NCBI RefSeq assembly: GCF_016901955.1 | Contig: NZ_JACJLC010000010.1 | Coordinates: 1-60,934 of the forward strand | Length of the DNA stretch: 60,934 nt | From: Pseudoflavonifractor phocaeensis | GTDB taxonomy: Bacteria > Bacillota > Clostridia > Oscillospirales > Oscillospiraceae | Direction: 5' to 3' | Part shown: positions 41,996 to 57,363 of the stretch, in pieces | How positions within the stretch are numbered: the stretch's first letter is position 1 | Layout: each line of letters begins with the position of its first letter | Translations under genes and position numbers: made by a program | Notes under the pieces: generated by a model | Seen by the model: the letters and a program-made list of their open reading frames with translations, nothing else | What the model was told of the DNA's origin: nothing | Database searches by the model: none

Positions 41996-42022
41996 GGGGG
42001 CGCCGCTTGACGCGACGCCCCC
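41996..42022 (-). terminator. Weak hairpin after rpoC
   Basis: 7-bp stem GGGGGCG/CGCCCCC with a further 3 bp above a mismatch. No T-tract follows on the minus strand, so read-through into the glycosyltransferase gene is likely. Confidence 0.4.
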
Positions 42023-42035
42023 AAAAAAGTCGGGA

Positions 42036-45824
<3,789 letters not shown>

Positions 45825-45846
45825 ATTTCTGCGCGTCCTCCCTTAG

Positions 45847-49557
<3,711 letters not shown>

Positions 49558-49711
49558 CGTAGAAAAAACACCTCGATTTCAATGTCTGGAGCCGATCCCG
49601 CCAGGGGAAGGCCCCGATTTGGCCTGCTGCTTTCCGTCAAATCATACAAATAGGGGTGGGAACGGCTGGGACGAACTCCCGGCCGCGTTGATAAAATATC
49701 CTGATTTCCTC

Positions 49712-49740
49712 TTGCGCTTTTGCCTGTCCTGTGTTACACT
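49712..49740 (+). promoter_or_regulatory. Candidate promoter of the sigma-54 activator gene
   Basis: TTGCGC, 17 bp, TACACT on the plus strand, lying inside the rpoB leader. It would give a leader of about 140 nt that contains the hairpin at 49837. Confidence 0.55.
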
Positions 49741-49793
49741 ATCTCCAGCGTAATATGGGATGGTAGGCGCAGTTTGGAAAATAAGAGCATTTA

Positions 49794-49823
49794 AGTATAC
49801 CATGCCGCCGCTGTGAAAGTCAA
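49794..49823 (-). promoter_or_regulatory. Sigma-A promoter of rpoBC
   Basis: Minus-strand TTGACT and TATACT with an 18-bp spacer, giving a leader of about 230 nt before rpoB. Confidence 0.75.
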
Positions 49824-49836
49824 CCATAACCATGCG

Positions 49837-49860
49837 AAAATCTGGAGCGATCCAGATTTT
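49837..49860 (+). terminator. Terminator-like hairpin in the leader of the sigma-54 activator gene
   Basis: AAAATCTGGA / TCCAGATTTT around GCGA, followed by TTTCTTT. It ends only 10 bases before the AGGGGGG ribosome-binding site, so it is placed to attenuate the gene. A very short frame ATGCCGCCGCTGTGA (MPPL) lies 20 bases before it. Confidence 0.7.
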
Positions 49861-49884
49861 TTTCTTTATCAGGGGGGATCGGGT

Positions 49885-51225
49885 ATGTGGAAGCCCTTTC
49901 TGGAGCAGCTGGGCGAGATCATCCGGGTGTGCGAGGACACCGACGGGGTGCTGCTGGCCAACAGGGACGGCATCGTGGAGTTCCAGCGGATCTTTGTGGA
50001 CAAGCTGTGGCAGTCCGGTGAGACGGTGGGCAAGCACATCTTTGACCTCTACCCCGAGCTGGACGAGGAGAGCAGCACCATCCTCCAGGCCCTGAAAACG
50101 GGCAAGCCTACCTTTAATGTATTGCAGGACATCAACAACCGCCGGGGGGAGCGGGTGCTGCTGGAGTCCACCACCCTGCCCATCGTGGTGGACGACCAGG
50201 TGGTGGGGGTGATGGACTCCTCCAAGTTCCACGTCATCGACCAGCGGATCATCCGGGGGGAGATGGGGGTGTCCACCCTGGACCGGATCATTACCCAGGA
50301 CCCGGCCATGCTGGCCCTGAAGGCCCGCATCCGGGACGCGGCCAAGCTGGACTCTACTGTGCTCATCTATGGGGAGACCGGCACCGGCAAGGAGCTGGTG
50401 GCCGAGTCCCTCCACAGCGAGGGCCGCCGGGCGGACAAGCCCTTCGTGTCCCAGAACTGTGCCGCTATCCCGGCCAACCTGCTGGAGAGCCTGTTCTTTG
50501 GTACCGAGAAAGGGTGCTATACCGGCGCCCTCACCCGAAAGGGCCTGCTGGAGGAGGCTGACGGAGGCACCCTCTTCCTGGACGAGATCAACTCCATGGA
50601 GATCAATCTCCAGGCCAAATTATTAAAGGTATTGGAGGAGAAGAAGGTGCGCCGGCTGGGGGGCAGCCGGGATATCCCCTTTGACGTGCGTATCGTGGCA
50701 GCGGTGAACGAGGAGCCCGCCAAGCTCATCCGGGAAAAGAGGATGCGGGAGGATCTGTATTATCGCCTGGGGGTGGTACGCCTCACCCTGCCGCCCCTGC
50801 GGGAGCGGCCGGGGGACATCCCCCTGCTGGCCCGGTTCTTCCTGGACCGGTTCAACCGGGAGATGGACCGGCGGCTGGAGGGGATCAGCGACCTGGCCCT
50901 CCGGCGGATGGAGCAGTACAGCTGGCCGGGCAACGTGCGGGAGCTGCAGAACGTGGTGGAGGGGGCCTTCTCTGCCTCCCGGTCCGGCTTGCTGACGGCG
51001 GAATATCTGGAGGAGCGGCTGAGGCTGCCCCTCCGGCAGGCGGAGGACAGCCCGGAGCCGGTTCAGCTGGAGGAGGGGTTCTCCCTGCCCCGGGCGGTGG
51101 AGCGGTACGAGCGGGAGCTGGTGCGCCAGGCCCTGGAGCAGTCCACCTCTCTGTCCCAGGCTGCCCGGCTGCTGGGGATCTCCCGGCAGAACCTGAAGTA
51201 CAAGATGCAAAAATTTTTGCTGTAA
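49885..51225 (+). CDS. Sigma-54-dependent PAS-domain transcriptional activator
   Basis: 446 residues from the ATG seven bases after AGGGGGG. A PAS-like sensor (about 5-120) is followed by the AAA+ domain (about 133-365) with Walker A GETGTGKE (163-170) and Walker B GGTLFLDE. The sigma-54 contact loop reads GCYTGA in place of the usual GAFTGA. A C-terminal Fis-type HTH (AARLLGISRQNLKYKMQKF) completes the RocR-like layout. The last codons overlap the first of three palindromes that are probably its own binding sites. It should switch on the amidohydrolase operon in response to a small molecule. Confidence 0.95.
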   Translation: MWKPFLEQLGEIIRVCEDTDGVLLANRDGIVEFQRIFVDKLWQSGETVGKHIFDLYPELDEESSTILQALKTGKPTFNVLQDINNRRGERVLLESTTLPIVVDDQVVGVMDSSKFHVIDQRIIRGEMGVSTLDRIITQDPAMLALKARIRDAAKLDSTVLIYGETGTGKELVAESLHSEGRRADKPFVSQNCAAIPANLLESLFFGTEKGCYTGALTRKGLLEEADGGTLFLDEINSMEINLQAKLLKVLEEKKVRRLGGSRDIPFDVRIVAAVNEEPAKLIREKRMREDLYYRLGVVRLTLPPLRERPGDIPLLARFFLDRFNREMDRRLEGISDLALRRMEQYSWPGNVRELQNVVEGAFSASRSGLLTAEYLEERLRLPLRQAEDSPEPVQLEEGFSLPRAVERYERELVRQALEQSTSLSQAARLLGISRQNLKYKMQKFLL

Positions 51226-51253
51226 AAAATTTTGCCGGTGCAAAAAATTTTGC
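51207..51253 (+). promoter_or_regulatory. Three tandem palindromic upstream activating sites
   Basis: GCAAAAATTTTTGC (51207-51220, perfect), GTAAAAAATTTTGC (51222-51235) and GCAAAAAATTTTGC (51240-51253). They lie 110-160 bp before the -24/-12 promoter, the normal enhancer distance for a sigma-54 activator, and directly follow or overlap the regulator gene. Confidence 0.8.
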
Positions 51254-51275
51254 CTCCCATCGGGAGGCATTGTGT

Positions 51276-51341
51276 GCGCCAGACCGCGCCCGCGCAGGGG
51301 ACCGGAGCCCGCCGGCCCTTATGCCCCAGGCGGTCTGGCGC
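51276..51341 (+). terminator. Terminator of the activator gene
   Basis: 11-bp stem GCGCCAGACCG / CGGTCTGGCGC with a 44-base loop and six following T residues. It insulates the operon from the regulator transcript. Confidence 0.85.
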
Positions 51342-51363
51342 TTTTTTGTGGAGAGCGGGCAGG

Positions 51364-51380
51364 TTGGCACGGCCTTTGCA
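51364..51380 (+). promoter_or_regulatory. Sigma-54 (-24/-12) promoter
   Basis: TTGGCACGGCCTTTGCA matches the consensus TGGCAC-N5-TTGCA, with GG and GC exactly 10 bp apart. It lies about 40 bp before the first gene of the amidohydrolase operon. Confidence 0.93.
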
Positions 51381-51418
51381 TTTGAATTTAGACAAATCAA
51401 ACAAACGAGGAAAGGAAG

Positions 51419-53008
51419 ATGGATATGAGGGTCCTGCGTTACAACGGCATTGTCACCTCCATGGACAGCGCCATGACCCGCTATGAGGCCATCGGCACCG
51501 AGGAGGGCAAGATTGTCTTTCTGGGCTCCAGCCGGGAGGGCCTGGCCCAGAGCTGGGATCAGACCACAGACCTGGGCGGGGCCATGGTGCTGCCCGGCTT
51601 CAACGACACCCACATGCACCTGCTCCACTACGCTATGTTCCGCCGGAACGTGCCCCTCTTCGGGGTCAAGACCATTGATGAGGTGGTGGACCGCTGCAAG
51701 GCCCGGATCCAGGCGGAGCGCCCGGACTACCTCATTGGCATGGGTTGGAACCAGGAGACCATGGAGGAGGGTCGGCTGCTGACCCGGGCGGACATGGACC
51801 GGATCTCCACTGATATCCCGGTGTGCATGCTGCGCACCTGCATCCACATTGCCGCCTGCAACTCGGTAATGCTGGAGCGTATCCGGGCGCTGAAAGATGT
51901 GGATCCGGAGGTGATGGCCCTGGTGGACTTTGAGAAGGGAATCCTCCGGGAGAATGCTGCCCGGCTGTACATGGACGTGCTGCCCCAGGCTGACGACGCC
52001 TATGTGCGCCAGCTCATCACCGAGGGCCAGCGGGCCCTCAACGCCGCCGGCATCACCTGCGTCCACTCCGACGACCTGATGGCCATTGCCGGCATGGATC
52101 CCATCCGACTTATCGGTATCTTTCGGGAGATGGAGGCCGACAGGGCCTTGACAGTGCGGGTTTACGAGCAGTGCCTGGTGGAGCCGGAGGACTTCGAGCG
52201 ACTCAAGGGGGTGCGCAGCGATCCCGCCGACCGCACCAGCTTTTTCCGTACCGGCCCCCGCAAGCTGCTCCAGGACGGCTCCCTGGGGGCCAAGTCTGCC
52301 GAGATGGTGGACGGTTATGTGGACGACCGGGACAACCACGGCATCCCCATTTACACCGAGGAGGAGCTGCTCCGCCGGGTGAAAGCCGCCCACGACGCCC
52401 ACATGGACGTGGCGGTCCACGCCATCGGAGATCTGGCCCTGAAAAAGGTGTGCGACGCGGTGGAGGGGGCGGAGCAGGCAAACCCCTGGCCGGATCATCG
52501 CCACGGCATCGTCCACGCCCAGACCACCACCCCTGCTCTGCTGGATCGGATGAAGGCTCTGGGGCTCCAGGCCTATATCCAGCCCATCTTCATCGACGCC
52601 GATATGAACATCATCGCCCAGCGGGTGGGGGAGGAGCATGCAAAGGATTGCTATAACTGGAAGGCAATGGAGGATTTGGGCCTCCGGGTCAGCGGCGGCT
52701 CCGACTGCCCGGTGGAGCCCTTCGACGTGCTGGACAACATGCGCTCCGCCATCACCCGGCAGAACCGGGCGGGGGACAAGACCTACCTGCCGGAGCAGGC
52801 CCTCACTGTGGAGCAGGCGGTGCGGTTGTTCACCTCCGACGCCGCCTGGCCCAGCCGGGACGAGGGGGTCCGGGGCACCCTGGAGCTGGGCCGTCAGGCT
52901 GACCTGGTGGTATTGGATCAGGACCTGTTTGCCATTGACCCCGCGACCTTCCCTCAGGTGAAGGTACTGGAGACCGTGCTCAACGGGATCACTGTGTATC
53001 ATGCGTAA
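51419..53008 (+). CDS. YtcJ-like metal-dependent amidohydrolase
   Basis: 529 residues. Amidohydrolase fold with the first metal motif HMH (GFNDTHMHL, about residue 64), further ligands in AVHAIGD and GIVHAQ, and the Asp of SGGSDCPVEP. The C-terminal strand region (GTLELGRQADLVVLDQDLF) closes the composite beta sandwich. An ATG six bases later is an equally good start. Substrate unknown; the group hydrolyses amides of small molecules. First gene of the sigma-54 operon and so part of an inducible catabolic path (inference). Confidence 0.92.
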   Translation: MDMRVLRYNGIVTSMDSAMTRYEAIGTEEGKIVFLGSSREGLAQSWDQTTDLGGAMVLPGFNDTHMHLLHYAMFRRNVPLFGVKTIDEVVDRCKARIQAERPDYLIGMGWNQETMEEGRLLTRADMDRISTDIPVCMLRTCIHIAACNSVMLERIRALKDVDPEVMALVDFEKGILRENAARLYMDVLPQADDAYVRQLITEGQRALNAAGITCVHSDDLMAIAGMDPIRLIGIFREMEADRALTVRVYEQCLVEPEDFERLKGVRSDPADRTSFFRTGPRKLLQDGSLGAKSAEMVDGYVDDRDNHGIPIYTEEELLRRVKAAHDAHMDVAVHAIGDLALKKVCDAVEGAEQANPWPDHRHGIVHAQTTTPALLDRMKALGLQAYIQPIFIDADMNIIAQRVGEEHAKDCYNWKAMEDLGLRVSGGSDCPVEPFDVLDNMRSAITRQNRAGDKTYLPEQALTVEQAVRLFTSDAAWPSRDEGVRGTLELGRQADLVVLDQDLFAIDPATFPQVKVLETVLNGITVYHA

Positions 53009-53046
53009 CGCGGGCCGCCGCGAACCATAGAAAGGAGCGTTTTTCT

Positions 53047-54273
53047 ATGAACCAGATGCTGGAGAAGGCCAAAGCCATCCAGGAGCAGATCATCGCCCAC
53101 CGGCGGTGCCTGCACCAGATCCCCGAAGTGGGCGTGTACACCCCCAAAACGGCGGAGTACGTGAAGGGGCAGCTGAAGGAGATGGGGATCCCCTGCCGGG
53201 ACTGCGGGGTCCACTCCCAGGAGGACCGGGAGAAGATGGTGTTCGCCGGCTACCCCGACGCCCCTACCTCCACCGGCGTGGTGGGCCTCATCGGCAAGGG
53301 GGAAGGACCCTGCATCCTGCTGCGGGCCGATATGGACGGCCTGCCTATGGAGGAGACCACCGGCCTGGACTTTGCCGCCAAAGGGAATACCGCCCACATG
53401 TGCGGCCACGACGCCCACGCCGCCATGCTGCTGGGCGCGGCCCGCATCCTCAAGGACATGGAGGATCAGCTCCCCGGCACGGTAAAGCTCATGTTCCAGC
53501 CCGGCGAGGAGATGGGCTACGGCTCCCGCACCATGGTGGAGGACGGCCTGCTGGAGAATCCGAAGGTGGACGCCGCCATGGCCCTGCACGTGGGGCCCCA
53601 GGTGGAAGTGGGCAAGCTGGACTATTCTCCCGGCGTGGCCTCCGGCGCCATGGCCACCTTTATCGTCAGCATCCAGGGCCGGGGCGGCCACTCCTCCGAG
53701 CCGCAGAAGACGGTGGACCCGGTGAACATTGCCACCCAGGTGTGCTCCGCCCTGAACATGCTCATCCCCCGGGAGGTGGACCCGGAGGCCTTCGCCACCA
53801 TGACGGTGGGCGCCCTCAACGGCGGCCACGCCTCCAACATCATCCCCGACACCGCGGAGATCATGGTCTCCTTCCGCACCCTGAGCCCTGAGGCCTACGA
53901 CCACCTGATCGAGCGCATCCCCGAAATTCTGGACCACTACGTGGCGGCCTGGCACGGCAGCTACACCACCCGGGTGCTCAAGACCCCCAGCACCGTGTGC
54001 GACCAGACCTTCTCCGAGGAGCTGGTCCCCTTCGTGGAGGAGATCCTGGGCCAGGGCAACGTCAAGCCCGTGCCTCCCATGAAGGGGGCCGAGGACTTCG
54101 GCCACGTGACCCGGCTGGTGCCCGGCTTCTACGCCTTCATGGGCGCCGGCGCCCCCGACCACTACCCCCTGCACAACCCCAACATGGTGCTGGACGAGAG
54201 CGCCTTCCCCCTGGGCTCCGCCATCCTGGCCAACTGCGCCGTGGAGTGGCTGAAGAAACACGCCGGTAAGTAA
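53047..54273 (+). CDS. M20 family amidohydrolase (N-acyl amino acid hydrolase type)
   Basis: 408 residues. Metal-site motifs of the M20D group: ADMDGLPMEE, MCGHDAHAAMLLGAA, FQPGEEMGYG, the dimerisation domain starting GRGGHSSEPQ, and KGAEDFGH near the C-terminus. Such enzymes remove acyl groups from amino acids (hippurate, acetyl-diaminopimelate, aminobenzoyl-glutamate). AAAGGAG precedes the ATG, 38 bp after the amidohydrolase gene. Two hydrolases and a carrier suggest stepwise use of an acylated amino acid. Confidence 0.93.
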   Translation: MNQMLEKAKAIQEQIIAHRRCLHQIPEVGVYTPKTAEYVKGQLKEMGIPCRDCGVHSQEDREKMVFAGYPDAPTSTGVVGLIGKGEGPCILLRADMDGLPMEETTGLDFAAKGNTAHMCGHDAHAAMLLGAARILKDMEDQLPGTVKLMFQPGEEMGYGSRTMVEDGLLENPKVDAAMALHVGPQVEVGKLDYSPGVASGAMATFIVSIQGRGGHSSEPQKTVDPVNIATQVCSALNMLIPREVDPEAFATMTVGALNGGHASNIIPDTAEIMVSFRTLSPEAYDHLIERIPEILDHYVAAWHGSYTTRVLKTPSTVCDQTFSEELVPFVEEILGQGNVKPVPPMKGAEDFGHVTRLVPGFYAFMGAGAPDHYPLHNPNMVLDESAFPLGSAILANCAVEWLKKHAGK

Positions 54274-54280
54274 CCACCCC

Positions 54281-54295
54281 TCCGGCTCCGCCGGA
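54281..54295 (+). repeat. Small hairpin with triplet loop
   Basis: TCCGGC-TCC-GCCGGA between the hydrolase and transporter genes. Same design as the hairpins at 6.3, 18.9 and 19.0 kb. Confidence 0.4.
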
Positions 54296-54320
54296 AACAC
54301 GCAAGAGGAGGTTTTTGAGA

Positions 54321-55715
54321 ATGGGAAACACACTGGAAAAGAAGAAAAGAGGCTTTAGTCTGCCCCACGTGTACATCGTCATCCTGATTCTGATGCTCAT
54401 CATCACCGCGATGACCTACATCATCCCCGCCGGCACCTACGCCCGGGACGCCGTCACCGGCGCCGTGGACCCCGACAACTTCACCTATATCGACCAGACC
54501 CCTGTGGGCTTTCTGCAGTTCTTCACTTCGCTGCATCAGGGCATCGTGGAGAGCTCCAACATCATCGGCTCCGTGCTGCTGATCAGCGGCTGCATCCAGA
54601 TCATCAACATGACCGGCGCCTTCTCCGCCGGCATCCAGGCCCTGATCCAGAAGACCAACGGCAAGGGCATCATCATGGTGGTGCTGTTCTTCACCCTGTT
54701 CGTTGGCCTGGGCGTCATCGGCTACCTGGACGCGCTGTATCCCTTCTACCCCATTATCATCTCCCTGTTCATCACCCTGGGCTATGATAAGATGGTGGGC
54801 ACCGCGGTCATCCTGCTGTCCACCGCCGTGGGCTTCACCTGCGGCATGGTCAACCCCTACACCACCGGCGTGGCCCAGACTCTGGTGGGCCTGCCCATGT
54901 ACTCCGGCATCGGCTTCCGCGCCGTGGGCCTGGTGGTGTTCTATGTCATCGCCCTGTTCTTCCTGCTGCGCTACTGCATCCAGATCAAAAAGGACCCCAA
55001 GAACAGCATCATGGGCGAGAACTATCTGGAGGAGCAGACCGCTCCCATGGAGTTTGAGAAGGGCCTGGTCTTTGACGGCAAGCGGGTGGTCCTCATCGTC
55101 CTCTTCCTGGCCACCGTGCTGCTCACCGTGGTGGGCTCCCTCCAGTGGAAGTGGGGCCTGCCGGAGATCGCCGCCATCTACTTCCCCGTGACCATCATCG
55201 GCGTCATCCTCTTCAGGATCAACCCCTCCCAGGCCTGCGTGGAGTTCGGCAAGGGCATGGCGGGCACCATCGCCCCCACCATGGTCATCGGCTTCAGCCG
55301 GGCGGTGTCCGTGCTCCTCACCGAGGGCAACATCACCGACACCATCATCCACGCCGTCTCCGGCGTGCTGGAGGGCAAGAGCCCCGTTATCACCCTGCTC
55401 ATCATCTTCCTGTTCGTCACCGGCTTCAACTTCTTCGTGGCCTCCGGCAGCGGCAAGGCCGTGGTCATGATGCCCATCCTCCAGCCCCTGGGCCAGGTGC
55501 TGGGCATCAACCAGCAGGTGCTGGTGCTGGCCTACCAGTACGGCGACGGCTTCACCAACACCTTCTGGCCCACCGCCGCTCTGCTGCAGCTCTCCCTGTG
55601 CGGCATGGACTACGGCCGCTGGTTCAAGTTCGCCTGGAAGGTCTACGCCTGCCTGATCGCCTCCGGCTTCATCCTGATCGTCATCGCCAACGCCATCGGC
55701 TACGGGCCCTTCTGA
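54321..55715 (+). CDS. YfcC family membrane carrier
   Basis: 464 residues with about 12 helices. Typical YfcC/ArcD-related features: YIVILILMLIITAMTYIIPAG at the N-terminus with GAYAR-like end, SSNIIGSVLLISG, GYLDALYPFYPI, VNPYTTGVAQTLVGLP and GFNFFVASGSGKAV. Members carry basic amino acids, C4-dicarboxylates or peptide-like anions. The ATG lies nine bases after AGAGGAGG. It is the last gene of the sigma-54 operon and probably imports the substrate of the two hydrolases. Confidence 0.9.
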   Translation: MGNTLEKKKRGFSLPHVYIVILILMLIITAMTYIIPAGTYARDAVTGAVDPDNFTYIDQTPVGFLQFFTSLHQGIVESSNIIGSVLLISGCIQIINMTGAFSAGIQALIQKTNGKGIIMVVLFFTLFVGLGVIGYLDALYPFYPIIISLFITLGYDKMVGTAVILLSTAVGFTCGMVNPYTTGVAQTLVGLPMYSGIGFRAVGLVVFYVIALFFLLRYCIQIKKDPKNSIMGENYLEEQTAPMEFEKGLVFDGKRVVLIVLFLATVLLTVVGSLQWKWGLPEIAAIYFPVTIIGVILFRINPSQACVEFGKGMAGTIAPTMVIGFSRAVSVLLTEGNITDTIIHAVSGVLEGKSPVITLLIIFLFVTGFNFFVASGSGKAVVMMPILQPLGQVLGINQQVLVLAYQYGDGFTNTFWPTAALLQLSLCGMDYGRWFKFAWKVYACLIASGFILIVIANAIGYGPF

Positions 55716-55732
55716 TTTCCTCCCGACTCCCC

Positions 55733-55771
55733 CCGGAAGGGCGGTCCGCTCCGTGCGGGCCGCCCTTCCGG
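55733..55771 (+). terminator. Terminator of the sigma-54 operon
   Basis: 16-bp stem CCGGAAGGGCGGTCCG with one mismatch in the complement and a seven-base loop. The T-tract is poor (CATTCC). Confidence 0.7.
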
Positions 55772-55823
55772 CATTCCGACGGGGAAAAGGCGGAAAAGCC
55801 TTGGAAATCCAGTGATTTTCTGA

Positions 55824-55852
55824 TTGACTTCCCTTTTGGGGTATGATATAAT
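55824..55852 (+). promoter_or_regulatory. Sigma-A promoter of the str operon
   Basis: TTGACT, 17 bp, TATAAT, about 80 bp before the L7Ae-like gene. Confidence 0.9.
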
Positions 55853-55938
55853 CCGGAATTGCGCAGGTGTGCCTGCCAGGGCCGAACAGAGGAGAAAAGT
55901 TCCTGATTTGGCCCATGAGACCGGAAGGAGGCGTCCTG

Positions 55939-56181
55939 ATGTTGACGGCGCTGAAGCAAGGACCAAGGGTGGTCGGCGTCAAGCAGACCAAAAGAGCCAT
56001 CAACGACGGGAAAGCCGCCTGTGTCTACCTGGCGGGCGACGCCGATCCCAGAGTGACCGCCCCGGTGGAGACCCTGTGCGCGGAAAAGGGGATCCCCGTG
56101 GAACGGGTGGCCCAGATGAAGGAACTGGGCTCCGCCTGCGGCATCGCCGTGGGCAGCGCGGTGGCCGCGCTGCTCCATTGA
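55939..56181 (+). CDS. L7Ae-like ribosomal protein (YbxF type)
   Basis: 80 residues, preceded by GGAAGGAGG. L7Ae/L30e fold with GVKQTKRAINDGKAACVYLAGDADP and a C-terminal MKELGSACGIAVGSA. Bacillus YbxF and YlxQ of this family bind K-turn RNA. It is the normal neighbour of rpsL, but here rpoC is not upstream of it. Confidence 0.93.
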   Translation: MLTALKQGPRVVGVKQTKRAINDGKAACVYLAGDADPRVTAPVETLCAEKGIPVERVAQMKELGSACGIAVGSAVAALLH

Positions 56182-56186
56182 TCTGG

Positions 56187-56221
56187 TTTTAACGGTATAA
56201 TTTTTGATTATCCCGTTAAAA
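56187..56221 (+). other. Hairpin between the L7Ae-like gene and rpsL
   Basis: TTTTAACGG pairs with CCGTTAAAA, and ATAAT with ATTAT inside. It may be a processing or regulatory structure in the leader of rpsL. Confidence 0.45.
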
Positions 56222-56255
56222 TATAAGTCTCAGAATCATAGAAAGGAGGAAAACC

Positions 56256-56678
56256 ATGCCTACGTTTAACCAGCTCGTGCGTAAGGGACGGGAAGCCGTG
56301 ACCTACAAGTCCAACTCCCCCGCCATGCAGAAGGGCCTGAACACCCTGAAGAACCGTGAGACCGACCTGCCTTCTCCCCAGAAGAGAGGTGTGTGCACCG
56401 CTGTTCGTACCTCCACCCCGAAGAAGCCTAACTCCGCCCTGCGGAAGATCGCCCGTGTGCGTCTGACCAACGGCTACGAGGTTACCGCTTATATTCCCGG
56501 TGTGGGCCACAACCTGCAGGAGCACTCCGTGGTTATGATCCGCGGCGGCCGTGTCAAGGACCTGCCCGGCGTTCGTTACCACATCATCCGCGGCACTCTG
56601 GATGCCCAGGGCGTTGCCAACCGGATGCAGGCCCGTTCCAAGTACGGCGCCAAGCGGCCCAAGGCCGGCAAGAAGTAA
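56256..56678 (+). CDS. rpsL: 30S ribosomal protein S12
   Basis: 140 residues. The decoding-centre segments are intact: [10 protein letters not shown] with Lys at the position of streptomycin-resistance mutations, and [23 protein letters not shown] precedes the ATG. Nothing here suggests streptomycin resistance. Confidence 0.98.
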   Translation: MPTFNQLVRKGREAVTYKSNSPAMQKGLNTLKNRETDLPSPQKRGVCTAVRTSTPKKPNSALRKIARVRLTNGYEVTAYIPGVGHNLQEHSVVMIRGGRVKDLPGVRYHIIRGTLDAQGVANRMQARSKYGAKRPKAGKK

Positions 56679-56738
56679 TTTCAAGGAAATTATTTCTCAA
56701 CCATCTGAATGAATCAACGCGCGTCAAGCGCAAGGCAG

Positions 56739-56768
56739 TTGTCCTTGCAAAAAGCGCTTTCCTATATA
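56739..56768 (+). promoter_or_regulatory. Weak candidate promoter before rpsG
   Basis: TTGTCC and TATATA with an 18-bp spacer in the unusually long (200-bp) rpsL-rpsG gap. The gap may instead hold an S7 autoregulatory structure. Confidence 0.35.
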
Positions 56769-56878
56769 GATAGGGGCGTTTTCTGTGGGGCACTGGACAA
56801 GCAGGCACTTGTCTTACACGGGGGCGTTCATACGCCTTCGAGTACCTATGAAATCATACTATGAAGGAGGGAAGCAAA

Positions 56879-57349
56879 GTGCCCAGAAGAGGAAACGTAC
56901 CCAAGCGGGAGGTTCTGCCCGATCCCATGTACAACTCCGTCCTGGTGACCAAGCTGGTCAACAGCATCATGCTGGACGGTAAGAAGGGCGTGGCCCAGAA
57001 GGTGGTCTACGGAGCTTTCGACATCATCAAGGAGAAGACCGACAAGGATCCCCTGGACGTGTTCACCACCGCTCTGGAGAACATCATGCCGTCCCTGGAG
57101 GTCAAGGCCCGCCGCGTGGGCGGCGCCACCTACCAGGTGCCCATCGAGGTCCGGCCCGAGCGCCGGCAGACCCTGGGTCTGCGGTGGCTGACCAACTACT
57201 CCCGCGCCCGCAGCGAGAAGACCATGAAGGAGCGCCTGGCCGGCGAGATCATGGACGCCGCCAACAACCTGGGTTCCGCCGTCAAGAAGCGTGAGGACAC
57301 CCATAAGATGGCCGAGTCCAACAAGGCCTTCGCCCACTATCGCTGGTAA
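56879..57349 (+). CDS. rpsG: 30S ribosomal protein S7
   Basis: 156 residues from a GTG seven bases after AAGGAGGG, giving the standard length and the [15 protein letters not shown] start. An ATG 18 bases upstream would overlap the ribosome-binding site. Conserved helices [15 protein letters not shown] and [11 protein letters not shown] bind 16S rRNA. fusA follows after 14 bp. Confidence 0.98.
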   Translation: MPRRGNVPKREVLPDPMYNSVLVTKLVNSIMLDGKKGVAQKVVYGAFDIIKEKTDKDPLDVFTTALENIMPSLEVKARRVGGATYQVPIEVRPERRQTLGLRWLTNYSRARSEKTMKERLAGEIMDAANNLGSAVKKREDTHKMAESNKAFAHYRW

Positions 57350-57363
57350 GAAGGAGTTAGAGT

